Assembly: GCA_022606425.2 (NCBI GenBank)
Contig: JAHDVF020001222.1
Span: forward strand, 1,327,084-1,391,083
DNA: 64,000 bases
Direction: 5' to 3'
Source of the DNA: Lepidostoma basale
Lineage: Eukaryota; Arthropoda; Insecta; Trichoptera; Lepidostomatidae
Shown: piece after piece, positions 22,196 to 31,617 of the stretch
Position numbering within the stretch: the first letter of the stretch is position 1
How the letters are laid out: every line of letters starts with the position of its first letter
Program-made: the position numbers and the translations under genes
The notes under the pieces: model-generated
Seen by the model: the letters and a program-made list of their open reading frames with translations, nothing else
What the model was told of the DNA's origin: nothing
Databases searched by the model: none

Positions 22196-25100
22196 TTATT
22201 TTATGTTCAATTTTTCCAGTTTTTCAATACAGCTTTTAGTCAACAAAATATCATCATTATTTGGGTCTAAAATTTCCCTTCTCTTGCGAAGAACTTCTCT
22301 GAATACTCTCAATGCTTCGGTGTACTTCTGGAGACATTCCAGAACTGACGCAATGTTGTGGAGAACCAGTAAAGGCACCTCATGGTCTGGAGTAAATATC
22401 GAACTTAATTTACTGTAAACCTCTTCATATAACTCGAGAGCCATCTTGTAATTACCAAGATGTTTATTCATTTTTGCAATACTATTTTTTGCTGCTAAAG
22501 TGCTCATATTTTCTTCCCCTGATAATGTTTGTATATTTAATAGTAATATGTATTTATCTAATGCTTCTTCATATTTTTCCTGGCTTTCAAGAACCTCAGC
22601 AGTGAATCGTAGAGTTATTAATGTATCTGGATGGTTGGTTCCCAAAACAATTTTTCGTTTATTAAATACATCTTTATAATTTATCAATGCTTCATCCAAA
22701 TTCCCTAGTTGTTTTAATAATCCTGCTATATTATGCTGAGTATTTAATACTTCTGGATGTAATTCATTAAAATTATATTTTTTGGCTTCTAATACCTCTT
22801 TATATATTAACAAAGCTGCGTCTTTTTCACCCATACACCCGAGCACTCCTGCAATGTTATGTTTAGTTGTTACACAATCATTATGATGTGGATTTAATTG
22901 GTTGATTTGTTTTACGAGTATCTCTTGATACATTTTGAGAGCTTCTTCATGTTTTCCAAGTCTCACCAGTACGAGAGCAAGATTATTCTTTGTTGTCAGA
23001 GTATCTGGATTATCTGGGCCTAATGTTTCAGCCCTTCTATTAAGGACATCTTCAAATAGTTCATAAGCATCATTGTATCTCTCTAAACTTTCCAATACCC
23101 CGGCAATGTTATTTCTCGTTGTAAGTATTGACGGATGGTTTTCATCTAATGATTCCCTTTTCAGCATAAGAATTTCTTCCATTTGTTCCAAGGCTTCGTT
23201 ATGTTTTCCAAGATTTTCCAGAACCGTGGCTAAATTATGTTTAGTAATCAAGGTGTCGGGATGATTTTTTCCCAGTATGAAAATTCTTTGATCAATAACA
23301 TACCTGTACACGTCGAGAGCTTCATCGTACCTTCCTAGTTTTTCAAGTACGACACCTTTGTTATTCTTTGTACTTAGACTGTCTGGGTGGTCTGACCCTA
23401 AAGTAGTGGACATCTTTTCAAATATCTCTTCAAAACAAATAAGCGCTTTCTTGTATTCCCCTTGTCTAATCAAGACCATGGCTATATTGTTCTCTGTTGC
23501 CAGTGTATCTCGGTGATATGGGCCTAAAAGCTTTTTCCTGACTTGTAAAACCTCCTCGTATAACTGATGAGCTTCACCAAAATTTCCTTGAATTTCAAGT
23601 AAGCCGGCTGCATTGTGTTTTGTTGTTAATGTGGATAAATGCTTGTCACCTAGCACATCCTTCTTTATTTCAATTATATCCCTGTAAGCTTCTAGAGCCA
23701 TATTTTGGTCTCCACTGCTTTCCAGTATAACTGCAATATTTTGTTTCACTATTAATGTTGAAGGGTGGTCGGCCCCCAGAAGTTTGTTTTTGATGTAAAA
23801 GATTTCTCGATAAATTTTAAGGGCTTCTTTGTATTTACCGAGTTTACCCAGTGTTCCTGCTATGTTGTGTTTTGTTAGTAAAGTTTCTTGATGAAGCGGG
23901 CCTAATGCTTGTGTTTTTCTTTTTAGTATATTTTCATAGGTCTCAAGAGCATCAGTGTAATGTCCTAAATTTTCTAACATTTTAGCAATATTGTGCTGTG
24001 TGGTGAGTACGTCAGGGTGATTTTCCTCCAATATCGTAGTTATCTTCTTGTTAACCTTGTCAAATAAAGCTAGGGCTTCTTTAAATTTACCTTGACTTTC
24101 AAGCACATTCGCAATATTATGATTTAATGATGAAATATCTAAGTTATCTTCGTCTAGTATATTTTCTATTGTCTTTAAAGCATTTATTCCAAATGTATAT
24201 GCTTCCTCAAGTCTTACACACTCATTTAAAATGCTGACTACTTTTGAAGGCATATTTGTAAATTCTTTTATAAGAATTTCGTATTTTGTTGCATAGTTCC
24301 AAACATTAATGCCGTGGTCGACATTTTCAGATTGCAATTTTCCATTAATTAAATTAAGACCTTTCTTAAGTATCGATTCTTCAAGTCCGCTTTCCTTTAA
24401 TTCAAGTCGTGTCACTTCTTGTACCAATCTATGAATGTGGAGAACGCTTTGTCTTTCTTCACCATTAACCATTGAGTATTTTATGAGCAATCTTACCGCC
24501 ATTTTTAGATTCGTAATATTGTTTTCAGAAATGTTCAAGAATATTTCCCTCTTAATGTTGTTGGGAGCACAGTATGAAATTATATTAAGTATGTCAATGG
24601 CTAACTCTCCATATTGTTTAATGCTCTTGATTTTATCAGTTGTTACTTTCCATGTAGTGAACGTTGTTTTGGCATAACCATTATCTAATCCTCTGTACTC
24701 TTTATTGTCCAGCAATAATGCAGATTGGTTTTCAAATTCTCGGAGATAGTCATTGATTGCATACTCTTTATATTCTTTTTGGTCAGATATATATGCTATG
24801 GCCTGTTGTATTGCCAACGGAAAGCACTGCAATGTTGTAACCAACTGCTTTATTTCTGTGTTTTGTGTTATGTCATCTCTTGATGTGCTTAGACCTCTTT
24901 TTACAAATTCCACGGCGTCTTCTAATTTCATCACCTCTAATTTGAACACCGTGAATCGGTTTTCCCATTCTTGGTTCCGAGATGTTAATAATATATGAGG
25001 TTTTTTAATCCCCACCAAAGATGAGGGAATAAATTTTTTGCAAACTTCGCTCTTTTCTGCATTATCAAACACAAAAAGACTTTCTCTGTTGTTAAAAAAA

Positions 25101-27301
25101 TTGTACACTTCATCTAAAATTGACCTGATGTCTTTTTCTTTTCCATCGATGTTCTTTGTGTTTAGTTGGAGTCTTTCTTTAGCCACTCTGCGGAAAGATT
25201 CTGTACAAGTTTGTTCACTCTCAGCATTTATCCATATAATGTTTCCATCGTAGAATGTATGATAGTGTCCAATATATTCTCTCGCCAGTTCAGTTTTCCC
25301 CACCCCGCCCAAGCCGCAGATGGATGTCACCTGTGAGATAACTGTAACAGGAGTGCTTTGCATAATTTGATGAAGACTCTCCAATTCTTCCTTTCTTCCT
25401 GTGAAAAGTTTGACAGATTCCTTTATATTGAACCTTATAGAAACTCTTACGGTGTCTTGAATGATTGTATTGTTTTGCGTTAAATAATGTGTTCCGTCTT
25501 TCCACCATTTTTCTACTTTTGATTTTATTTGTGAAAATATGGTACCAGCTTCATTGTTAGCAATAGGAAAAGTATTTTTGATTTTAATTTTTATATTTTC
25601 ACACAAATTTTCTTCGTTTGGCTGTCCAGTAAATAGTTGAAGTTTATTTATGAATTCTTTTACTTCCTCCTCATTTATTAGATCTTGCGGTATTTCAAGA
25701 TTGTTTTGGCTTCTAGGTGCATTACCAAAAGCATTTAGAAGTTTTATTGGGTACTTATGTAATTCTAACTTGATGTCTTCAACTGTCCTGCCATCATATT
25801 TTTTATTTTTCTGCATTTCTTCAAATAGTGTCCGCGTGAACTGACTCAAATTATTATTCAAAAACTCGTCTCTGAATGTTGCCTTGTCAGGTTGCAGAAT
25901 TTCAATGACATTATTTGTCATATGTAAGTAATAGTGTTTCATATTCCCTTTACTCATATCTATGCCCTTAGATGACAATATAGATGCAGTTAAATCTTTA
26001 GCAATTTTTTTACAAGTTGACGTGTATTCTAACACATCCATTAACTTAGCCTGAATGGTTTTATTTGCAGGACTCAGTTTATGATAAAGATAACCATCTT
26101 CCAAGAAGAGCATACAATCTTTAAGGATATTCATTTTAGTAAAATTTTCATCGTTCTTTTTTATTATAAGTGAAGCATTTGTATATATAATAAAATCGCA
26201 TTTTTCAAAATTTCCCGAGAAAATTGCATGATCCTTCTTTTCGGAAAAATATCTTTTAATTTGCCTGAATGTCCCGAAGTATTTTTTCAATGCAAATTCT
26301 TTTTCAGAATCGGAAAATAATAATTCTAAAGTAAGCTTATCATCTTTTAGACTTTTGTGTTTGGCCTGGAGGAAGAATATTTGGGATTCAGCTTCGTTGT
26401 TTTCATTTTTGTAACCATTCCTGTATATCACGTCATCAAAGTTTCCTCCTTCTTCTGCATTTGTGGTCAGGTAAAAAGTGTAGTCTTTCACCTTTTTCCT
26501 TTTTATGAAACTTTCCAGTAGAAGCAGCATTAATAAAGCAATCTCATACAGTTGTCCACTTATACCAGAATTTCCCACTCTTCTGTTAAAACGAATATTT
26601 TTGTTTGTTGAATAATTTTTTTCAGATCTGGCCATTTCACTCATTATTTCATTAATCAATCCATTCACTTTATCATTCATATTTGTAGTATCAAAGAGAA
26701 TATACAGTTTTTGAATTTTTTTTGGTTTTTCTACTTGATATTTATCAATTACGTTTTCCATGATTTCACATTCATTTTTCATTTCCCAGGAAAGGGGCAA
26801 ACGGTAGCCCAAATTAAATGTGTCACTACAGCCATTTGCTTTTGTGAAAAAATTTTGAAAACCCTTTCCATCGTTCATCAATGTTGCTAACCCAACTTTT
26901 TCCCATATATCAATAGCGTTATTACTTTCTTCGATGTTTCCATTAGCTGATTTTTCTGAAACTAGGCATTTAGTAATTAAATCAACAGATATGTTTTCAT
27001 TTACATCAATGCAATTAGAAATTTTTGAAACGGCACTTTTTGATAAATTCAGCATAGTGTTTTCCCATTTTTTTTCAACGATATTTATGAATTGATTTTG
27101 GAAACTTATAAAAATGTTTATCCCAGCTCTGACATAGATGTCTATTTCTTCTCTGTTTCCCTCTGTGTTTTTGTATTGAACCTCTGAAACATCCGTCTGT
27201 TCTTCTTTTTCAACTCTATTCCAGACCCTTAACTTTGTAACACACTCTTTGAGAAAACATTTTACAAAATAGTCAAGTCTTTCAAGAGCTTCATCCTCCA
27301 T
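22196..27301 (-). CDS. Intronless nuclease-like / NB-ARC / TPR protein (STAND ATPase)
   Basis: A single uninterrupted frame of 1701 codons. Residues 1-240 are of unknown fold. Residues about 243-320 carry a PD-(D/E)xK-like pattern: GQLYE (E253), GGNFDDV (D289/D290) and FFLQAKHK (Q312-x-K314), as in Mrr/Cap4-type nucleases. Residues about 630-970 are an NB-ARC ATPase: Walker A GLGGVGKT (663-670), Walker B LFVFDNAE (D746), the TSR sensor (773-775), CFPLAIQQA (826-834, the GLPL position) and HIHRLVQE (955-962, the MHD position). Residues about 1055-1681 are 15 kinesin-light-chain-like TPR units of 42 residues (HPDTLTTKHNIA...), with a short C-cap. STAND proteins of this plan hold an effector in check until the repeats bind a trigger; a role as an intracellular immune sensor is inferred. 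The start fits AAAAATGG. Base use is AT-rich like the host, and all key motifs are intact, so the gene is probably functional. Confidence 0.93.
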   Translation of the reverse strand: MEDEALERLDYFVKCFLKECVTKLRVWNRVEKEEQTDVSEVQYKNTEGNREEIDIYVRAGINIFISFQNQFINIVEKKWENTMLNLSKSAVSKISNCIDVNENISVDLITKCLVSEKSANGNIEESNNAIDIWEKVGLATLMNDGKGFQNFFTKANGCSDTFNLGYRLPLSWEMKNECEIMENVIDKYQVEKPKKIQKLYILFDTTNMNDKVNGLINEIMSEMARSEKNYSTNKNIRFNRRVGNSGISGQLYEIALLMLLLLESFIKRKKVKDYTFYLTTNAEEGGNFDDVIYRNGYKNENNEAESQIFFLQAKHKSLKDDKLTLELLFSDSEKEFALKKYFGTFRQIKRYFSEKKDHAIFSGNFEKCDFIIYTNASLIIKKNDENFTKMNILKDCMLFLEDGYLYHKLSPANKTIQAKLMDVLEYTSTCKKIAKDLTASILSSKGIDMSKGNMKHYYLHMTNNVIEILQPDKATFRDEFLNNNLSQFTRTLFEEMQKNKKYDGRTVEDIKLELHKYPIKLLNAFGNAPRSQNNLEIPQDLINEEEVKEFINKLQLFTGQPNEENLCENIKIKIKNTFPIANNEAGTIFSQIKSKVEKWWKDGTHYLTQNNTIIQDTVRVSIRFNIKESVKLFTGRKEELESLHQIMQSTPVTVISQVTSICGLGGVGKTELAREYIGHYHTFYDGNIIWINAESEQTCTESFRRVAKERLQLNTKNIDGKEKDIRSILDEVYNFFNNRESLFVFDNAEKSEVCKKFIPSSLVGIKKPHILLTSRNQEWENRFTVFKLEVMKLEDAVEFVKRGLSTSRDDITQNTEIKQLVTTLQCFPLAIQQAIAYISDQKEYKEYAINDYLREFENQSALLLDNKEYRGLDNGYAKTTFTTWKVTTDKIKSIKQYGELAIDILNIISYCAPNNIKREIFLNISENNITNLKMAVRLLIKYSMVNGEERQSVLHIHRLVQEVTRLELKESGLEESILKKGLNLINGKLQSENVDHGINVWNYATKYEILIKEFTNMPSKVVSILNECVRLEEAYTFGINALKTIENILDEDNLDISSLNHNIANVLESQGKFKEALALFDKVNKKITTILEENHPDVLTTQHNIAKMLENLGHYTDALETYENILKRKTQALGPLHQETLLTKHNIAGTLGKLGKYKEALKIYREIFYIKNKLLGADHPSTLIVKQNIAVILESSGDQNMALEAYRDIIEIKKDVLGDKHLSTLTTKHNAAGLLEIQGNFGEAHQLYEEVLQVRKKLLGPYHRDTLATENNIAMVLIRQGEYKKALICFEEIFEKMSTTLGSDHPDSLSTKNNKGVVLEKLGRYDEALDVYRYVIDQRIFILGKNHPDTLITKHNLATVLENLGKHNEALEQMEEILMLKRESLDENHPSILTTRNNIAGVLESLERYNDAYELFEDVLNRRAETLGPDNPDTLTTKNNLALVLVRLGKHEEALKMYQEILVKQINQLNPHHNDCVTTKHNIAGVLGCMGEKDAALLIYKEVLEAKKYNFNELHPEVLNTQHNIAGLLKQLGNLDEALINYKDVFNKRKIVLGTNHPDTLITLRFTAEVLESQEKYEEALDKYILLLNIQTLSGEENMSTLAAKNSIAKMNKHLGNYKMALELYEEVYSKLSSIFTPDHEVPLLVLHNIASVLECLQKYTEALRVFREVLRKRREILDPNNDDILLTKSCIEKLEKLNIK

Positions 27302-27677
27302 TTTTATGTCAACATGGAGTATTACTAAATAATAAACATCACATTTGTTTAACTAAACAATTTGCAAACACTTGCATATTCAACAAAACTTTATTTCCAA
27401 ATAATGATATGACTCTTATTCTAATCTGGGTAGATTAAACCTAAAGATAACTTTTATTGCATTTCCTAGAATATTAACAATAATTTAACTGTGGTATCTA
27501 GGTATTTCCAAAAATGGTGATAAAGATAAATAGAAATCTATATCCATCGTATCATTTTAAATTTTTATATTTATTTTTTAGTGTAAACAAAGTCGTTTAA
27601 AAAAATATATGTATATGCTCACTAGTCTCTATCTATAATAATACTAATTTAATAATAAAAAATTCTTCATTTAGAAC
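27302..27677. other. Upstream flank of the NB-ARC gene
   Basis: AT-rich sequence expected to contain the promoter of the minus-strand NB-ARC gene. No clear core element is visible and no upstream coding exon is apparent. Confidence 0.3.
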
Positions 27678-28308
27678 AGTGTAGCCCAAACTTATTTGAC
27701 CCATAGCCCCCTTTCAGACACAAAATTACACAAGGCCCCCCCTGGAAATTTAAATTTTTTAAATTAAATAAAACAAAAATGTACTTAATTTATTTTTTTT
27801 AACTTACTTACAGTGTTTTAAATAAGATACGCCGATACTTAAATTATTGAGTAATCAATATTTATATTTGAGTAAAGACAAACCTAATGTACTGTCAATC
27901 ACGAACCTGATGTGAAATCATCAAAAAATATATTAAACTACGGGAGTATTAGTAATTTCAGAAAAATAAAACAATTTGAAAAAAATAAATTACAAAGGTT
28001 GTTATTGGTGATTAAGATCAGAGGAAATGTAAAATTAAATTAATTTCTAATGCGAAGGATGAGCCTGGTGTACTTCCATATATTTTTTTATATTTTGCTC
28101 TATTTTTATCAACAGCATCTGCAAATCTCCACGATCAACTGTTTGCAGTCGGTTCCTTTTTTGAGTTAAAAGACCACCAGAGTTTTAACACCTCATGGCC
28201 CCCTTTTTGCTTCCCAGGGCTCCCTTACTTCCCCAGGGCCAGAATTACCCCCTTAGCTCCCTCCGAGGCTCCCTGGGGGGCCAGGAGGCCCACTTTGGGA
28301 ACCTATGA
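27678..28308 (-). mobile_element. Non-autonomous hAT element (Buster/ZBED-like)
   Basis: A 631-bp element flanked by the 8-bp duplication TTTAGAAC (27670-27677 and 28309-28316). Its ends resemble each other (AGTGTAGCCCAAACTT; TAGGTTCCCAAAGTGGGC from the right), in the style of hAT elements that begin CAGnGnTnCCCAAA. The minus strand at about 28165-28060 still encodes QKRNRLQTVDRGDLQMLL, then IKKYMEVHQAHPSH, like the C-terminus of hAT transposases of the ZBED5/FAM200 group. It sits just past the 3' end of the SRPBCC-like gene. Confidence 0.85.
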
Positions 28309-28408
28309 TTTAGAACATAAAAAGCTTAACACATTTCTATACAATTAATTGAAAATTGTAATTCCTGGTTCACATTTATAATTACAAATATAATACAAAG
28401 ATGGCATG

Positions 28409-31400
28409 TTATCCTCTCTGGAACTTGAAGTAATTAATAAGATGTTTTAAATAATCTTGTCTTGTAAAATCTGCAACCCGATGACACCAATGGCTGAATA
28501 AAGGGGCACATTCATACTCAATCTCTTCTCTATAATGAGTATCCCTGTTCACTTGTTTCATAATGAAATTGTTTTTGGAAGTTGCTAAAATATAAAATTT
28601 TACACAATTTCAATACAGTTTTAAAATTTGCTTCTTAGAGTCCGTTCATTTCAGGAAGAATGTTTGCAATAGTGTGTGTGACAGTAGATTTATAATTAAC
28701 CAGATGCTGTTTTTGTCTATTTTTTTATGAACAGAAAAAGCAAAAAAATATGGCAATAATACTCCGTATTAAAACATAAGTATATATGTATTTTTTTATT
28801 ATATAAAAATGTTATCAGCTTAAATTGTAATAATCACAAAAATAACTTCCATTAAATCTTAATGTTATTTATTGAATTTTTAAAGAATTAAGGGTGTGAC
28901 TACTTGGGCTTGGACTTGGATCTTCTGGCTTACAGAGGTTCAGCTCTAATGGCTATTCCTCCTACTTCTGTAGGAAACATTGTTGGAATGCGATTTGGTG
29001 GTTGTTTTATGATGGGGCTAAATGTATGGCCCGGAGTGTCCCTCCGAAAGAGGGCGAAGTGGGATTCAGGGTTTATGATAAAGTCTTACATTATGGTCAA
29101 GGAATGGAAGACCAGTTAGGGTTGGGATTGTATTTATAAAAAAAGTCTGTTCCCGAGGGGAAGATAAGAGGAACAGTGCCTGGATGGAGTTGGGATAGGA
29201 GATAGCGTCCTGCGTGAGACCATTTTGTTTGGCGGAGTACGTAGTGGGCTATCGGGGAGGATTTTTTTTTTATCCGCGTTGATTGCGGGAGGGGTAAAGG
29301 ATTGAATGATGGTGGATAACTTGGTGGTAAAGGGTCATTATTTAATATTCATAATGATACTATGTATTATATAAAATGCTAAAATTCAAATAAATTCATG
29401 GTTTTTATTTAATTTCTTCAAATATCTGGTGTTTCGGCTAATGGAATTTGGAAGTTCCTATTTTTCTGGTAAATTTGTGTTGTTACTGGAATTTTGAAAC
29501 AAAACCACAAACATAAACATTCTTCCCCTGTTAAAATTAATTCCTTGTCCTAATTTTGACTAAGTAGTAATTTTCTAATCACCGAGTATTCAGTCATCGC
29601 CTACTTAGACCCATGAATCAATCAGATAGCTTTTTATAACCAATTTAAGAGGTGTTACTCACACTAATGCAAATATTGTCACTGATGTGAATAAACTATA
29701 CTGCATAAGTGTGTGACTAAAGTACTTACAGCATACCAATCCCTTGAAGAAACATGTTTTATGCACTGAAAAAACAATGTATTTCACTCCCTCTGTTCTA
29801 ACAGAATAATGTCCAACAGATGTGGTATCTATGTACGGCCATACAGGTAATGTTTCCTCATAAGTTACAGAGTACTTCCAGTGGTCATAGTTACCACTTT
29901 CTGCATTTATGGTAAAATTATGCCTGAAAGAAAATATATTCATATACTTATATTTTATACAGTGTGACTTTATCATTTTATTCCAAAATATTGATTTCTC
30001 CAGAGATGAAATATAAATGACAGATTAGATGTGAATGAGTAGTTAAATGTTCAAGGATCTAGCTTTGCAATAAAACCGCAAGATGGCAGATGTCGTTCAA
30101 GGATCTAGCTTTGCAATAAAACCGTAAGATGGCAGATGTCGTTTTTTTATTTAAATTTGACAGTTATGATTTTTTTAAGTTTATCAGTTTTTTTGGGATA
30201 TTTCCTTAATCATTTAATTACATATTCTTACAAATAGTTATAAAAATAAACAATACAGGAAAATATTATACATATGTAACGGCTTCGCGCATTCAATGCT
30301 TTAGAATCATCTGCTTATACTACACTACTGAATACCTCGACACACGTGATCGACAGCAACCCGCGCATTTATTCAAAGCATTTTATTTATTGGGTAATGT
30401 TTTAGACACATGTGAGTGGGACACATAAATAGATGAGAGGAGTGCACGTATGATCTAGTGCCGACAGAGAAGAGCGACACGGAAGGTTTTAAACATTATT
30501 CCCGTGGGCGCGTCTTTAACGTGTAGAACTCCAAAAGCCAAAATAATGACTTTAAAGGGTATATACAGGTATATTCAATTCATATATTAGATGTAAAGTA
30601 TTGGAAGCCAATATTTTGATTTTAATATTGAAAACTACAATATATTTACTAGAATTTGATTATATGAACCTCTCGAATAGTAAGATATTAATGATATTTA
30701 CGAAATATATATTTTCCAGTTTATAAAACATGTCTCTAACCGATATATTATTTAATTTTGTGTACACCAATATACTCGTATGTCACTGGTCGGCATCTTC
30801 TCCTTCTTCTTCCTCAGCCTATTACCGTCCACTCCTGGACAAACGCCTCCTTCATTCGCTTCCATGTCGTTCTGTCCTGTGCAGACTGCATCCAGGTTAT
30901 TCCGACGTGTCTGTTCAGATCATCCTTCCACCGTAGTTGCGGTTGCCCTGCACTTCTCTTTGCCGTCCACGGTCTCCAAGTCAGCAGTCTTCTTGTCCAC
31001 TTTTCATCCGAGCTTCTGGCTACGTGACTTGCCCATTGCCATTTTAGAGTCGCCACTCTGTGGATGATGTCAGTGACCTTTGTTTTTTCTCTCACCGTAT
31101 CGTTTCTGACTCTGTCTCTTAGGCTTATTCCTTACTTATGGTACTTATAGTCTTGAAATTGTTACATTGTCCAAAAAAAGTGCCGAGAAACTACGAGTGA
31201 CCCAAAGAGCCATGGAAAGAGCCATGTTAGGAATAAGCCTAAGAGACAGAGTTAGAAATTTTGGCATAATCTGGGAAAATTCGAGAAATTATAATTGAGC
31301 CCCAAGCATGGAGCCATGCGCTACCTGACCATGTATTCAATGGCCCCACGTTTGGGGCGGTACGCACGGAGAGGCTAATATACTATACGAAAAGGTGGAA

Positions 31401-31617
31401 ACGCAGATTTATTGTAGCTTACTTACATGTGGGGTATTAAGTATTTCTTATTATTTGTGAAGTCCGCTATGAACTCCCAGACATGTTCCGCTTTAACATT
31501 TGGTATGAGTCTTTCGTCGGAATAGTCGTAGTTCTTATTTCGTAGAAATACGTAAGCACATATGCTCAAAGCCACAATGGCGAATATTCTTCGTTTGTGC
31601 CACATGACTGCTGGCAT
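28409..31617 (-). CDS. Small membrane-anchored START/SRPBCC-like protein
   Basis: Three exons on the minus strand: 31617-31427, 29923-29730 and 28584-28409, giving 561 nt or 186 residues; phases 2 and 1 match at every junction, and all donors are gtaagt. Residues about 9-25 (RIFAIVALSICAYVFL) form a hydrophobic anchor. The segment VKAEHVWEFIADFTNNKKY is the opening helix-strand pattern of START/polyketide-cyclase-like lipid-binding folds, followed by NAESGNYDHWKYSVTYEE, HYSVRTEG and HKTCFFKG. The final exon gives NRDTHYREEIEYECAPLF and ends HLINYFKFQRG. A lipid or other hydrophobic ligand is likely for this fold, but the ligand is unknown. The gene resembles uncharacterised animal proteins. 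The introns hold a tandem duplication and a twin-primed LINE. Confidence 0.75.
28875..29340. other. G-rich patch within intron 2 of the SRPBCC-like gene
   Basis: The + strand is clearly purine- and G-rich (for example GGGGAGGATTTTTT, GATTGCGGGAGGGG) compared with both flanks, and has a 71-codon open frame without known motifs. It is probably part of an unassigned mobile element. Confidence 0.3.
30048..30139. repeat. 46-bp tandem duplication
   Basis: Two adjacent copies of a unit beginning TTCAAGGATCTAGCTTTGCA and ending AAGATGGCAGATGTCG, differing at one position (CCGCAAG against CCGTAAG). The near identity points to a recent event. It lies in intron 1 of the SRPBCC-like gene. Confidence 0.9.
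30790..31258 (-). mobile_element. LINE fragment with inverted 5' end (twin priming)
   Basis: 30790-31130 on the minus strand encodes the end of a LINE polyprotein (SLRDRVRN, VTDIIHRVATLKWQWASHVA, QPQLRWKDDLNRHVG). The next part, 31135-31258, encodes the directly preceding segment on the plus strand (TYGTYSLEIVTLSKKSAEKL, RVTQRAMERAMLGISL). About 25 bp (GAATAAGCCTAAGAGACAGA) occur in both halves in opposite orientation. Confidence 0.75.

Noticed and set aside
22196..27301. Bacterial contamination as the source of the NB-ARC gene
   Set aside because: Both flanks carry insect LINE, hAT and hammerhead-like repeats found elsewhere in the window, there is an AATAAA after the stop, no Shine-Dalgarno sequence or neighbouring bacterial gene, and base use matches the surroundings.
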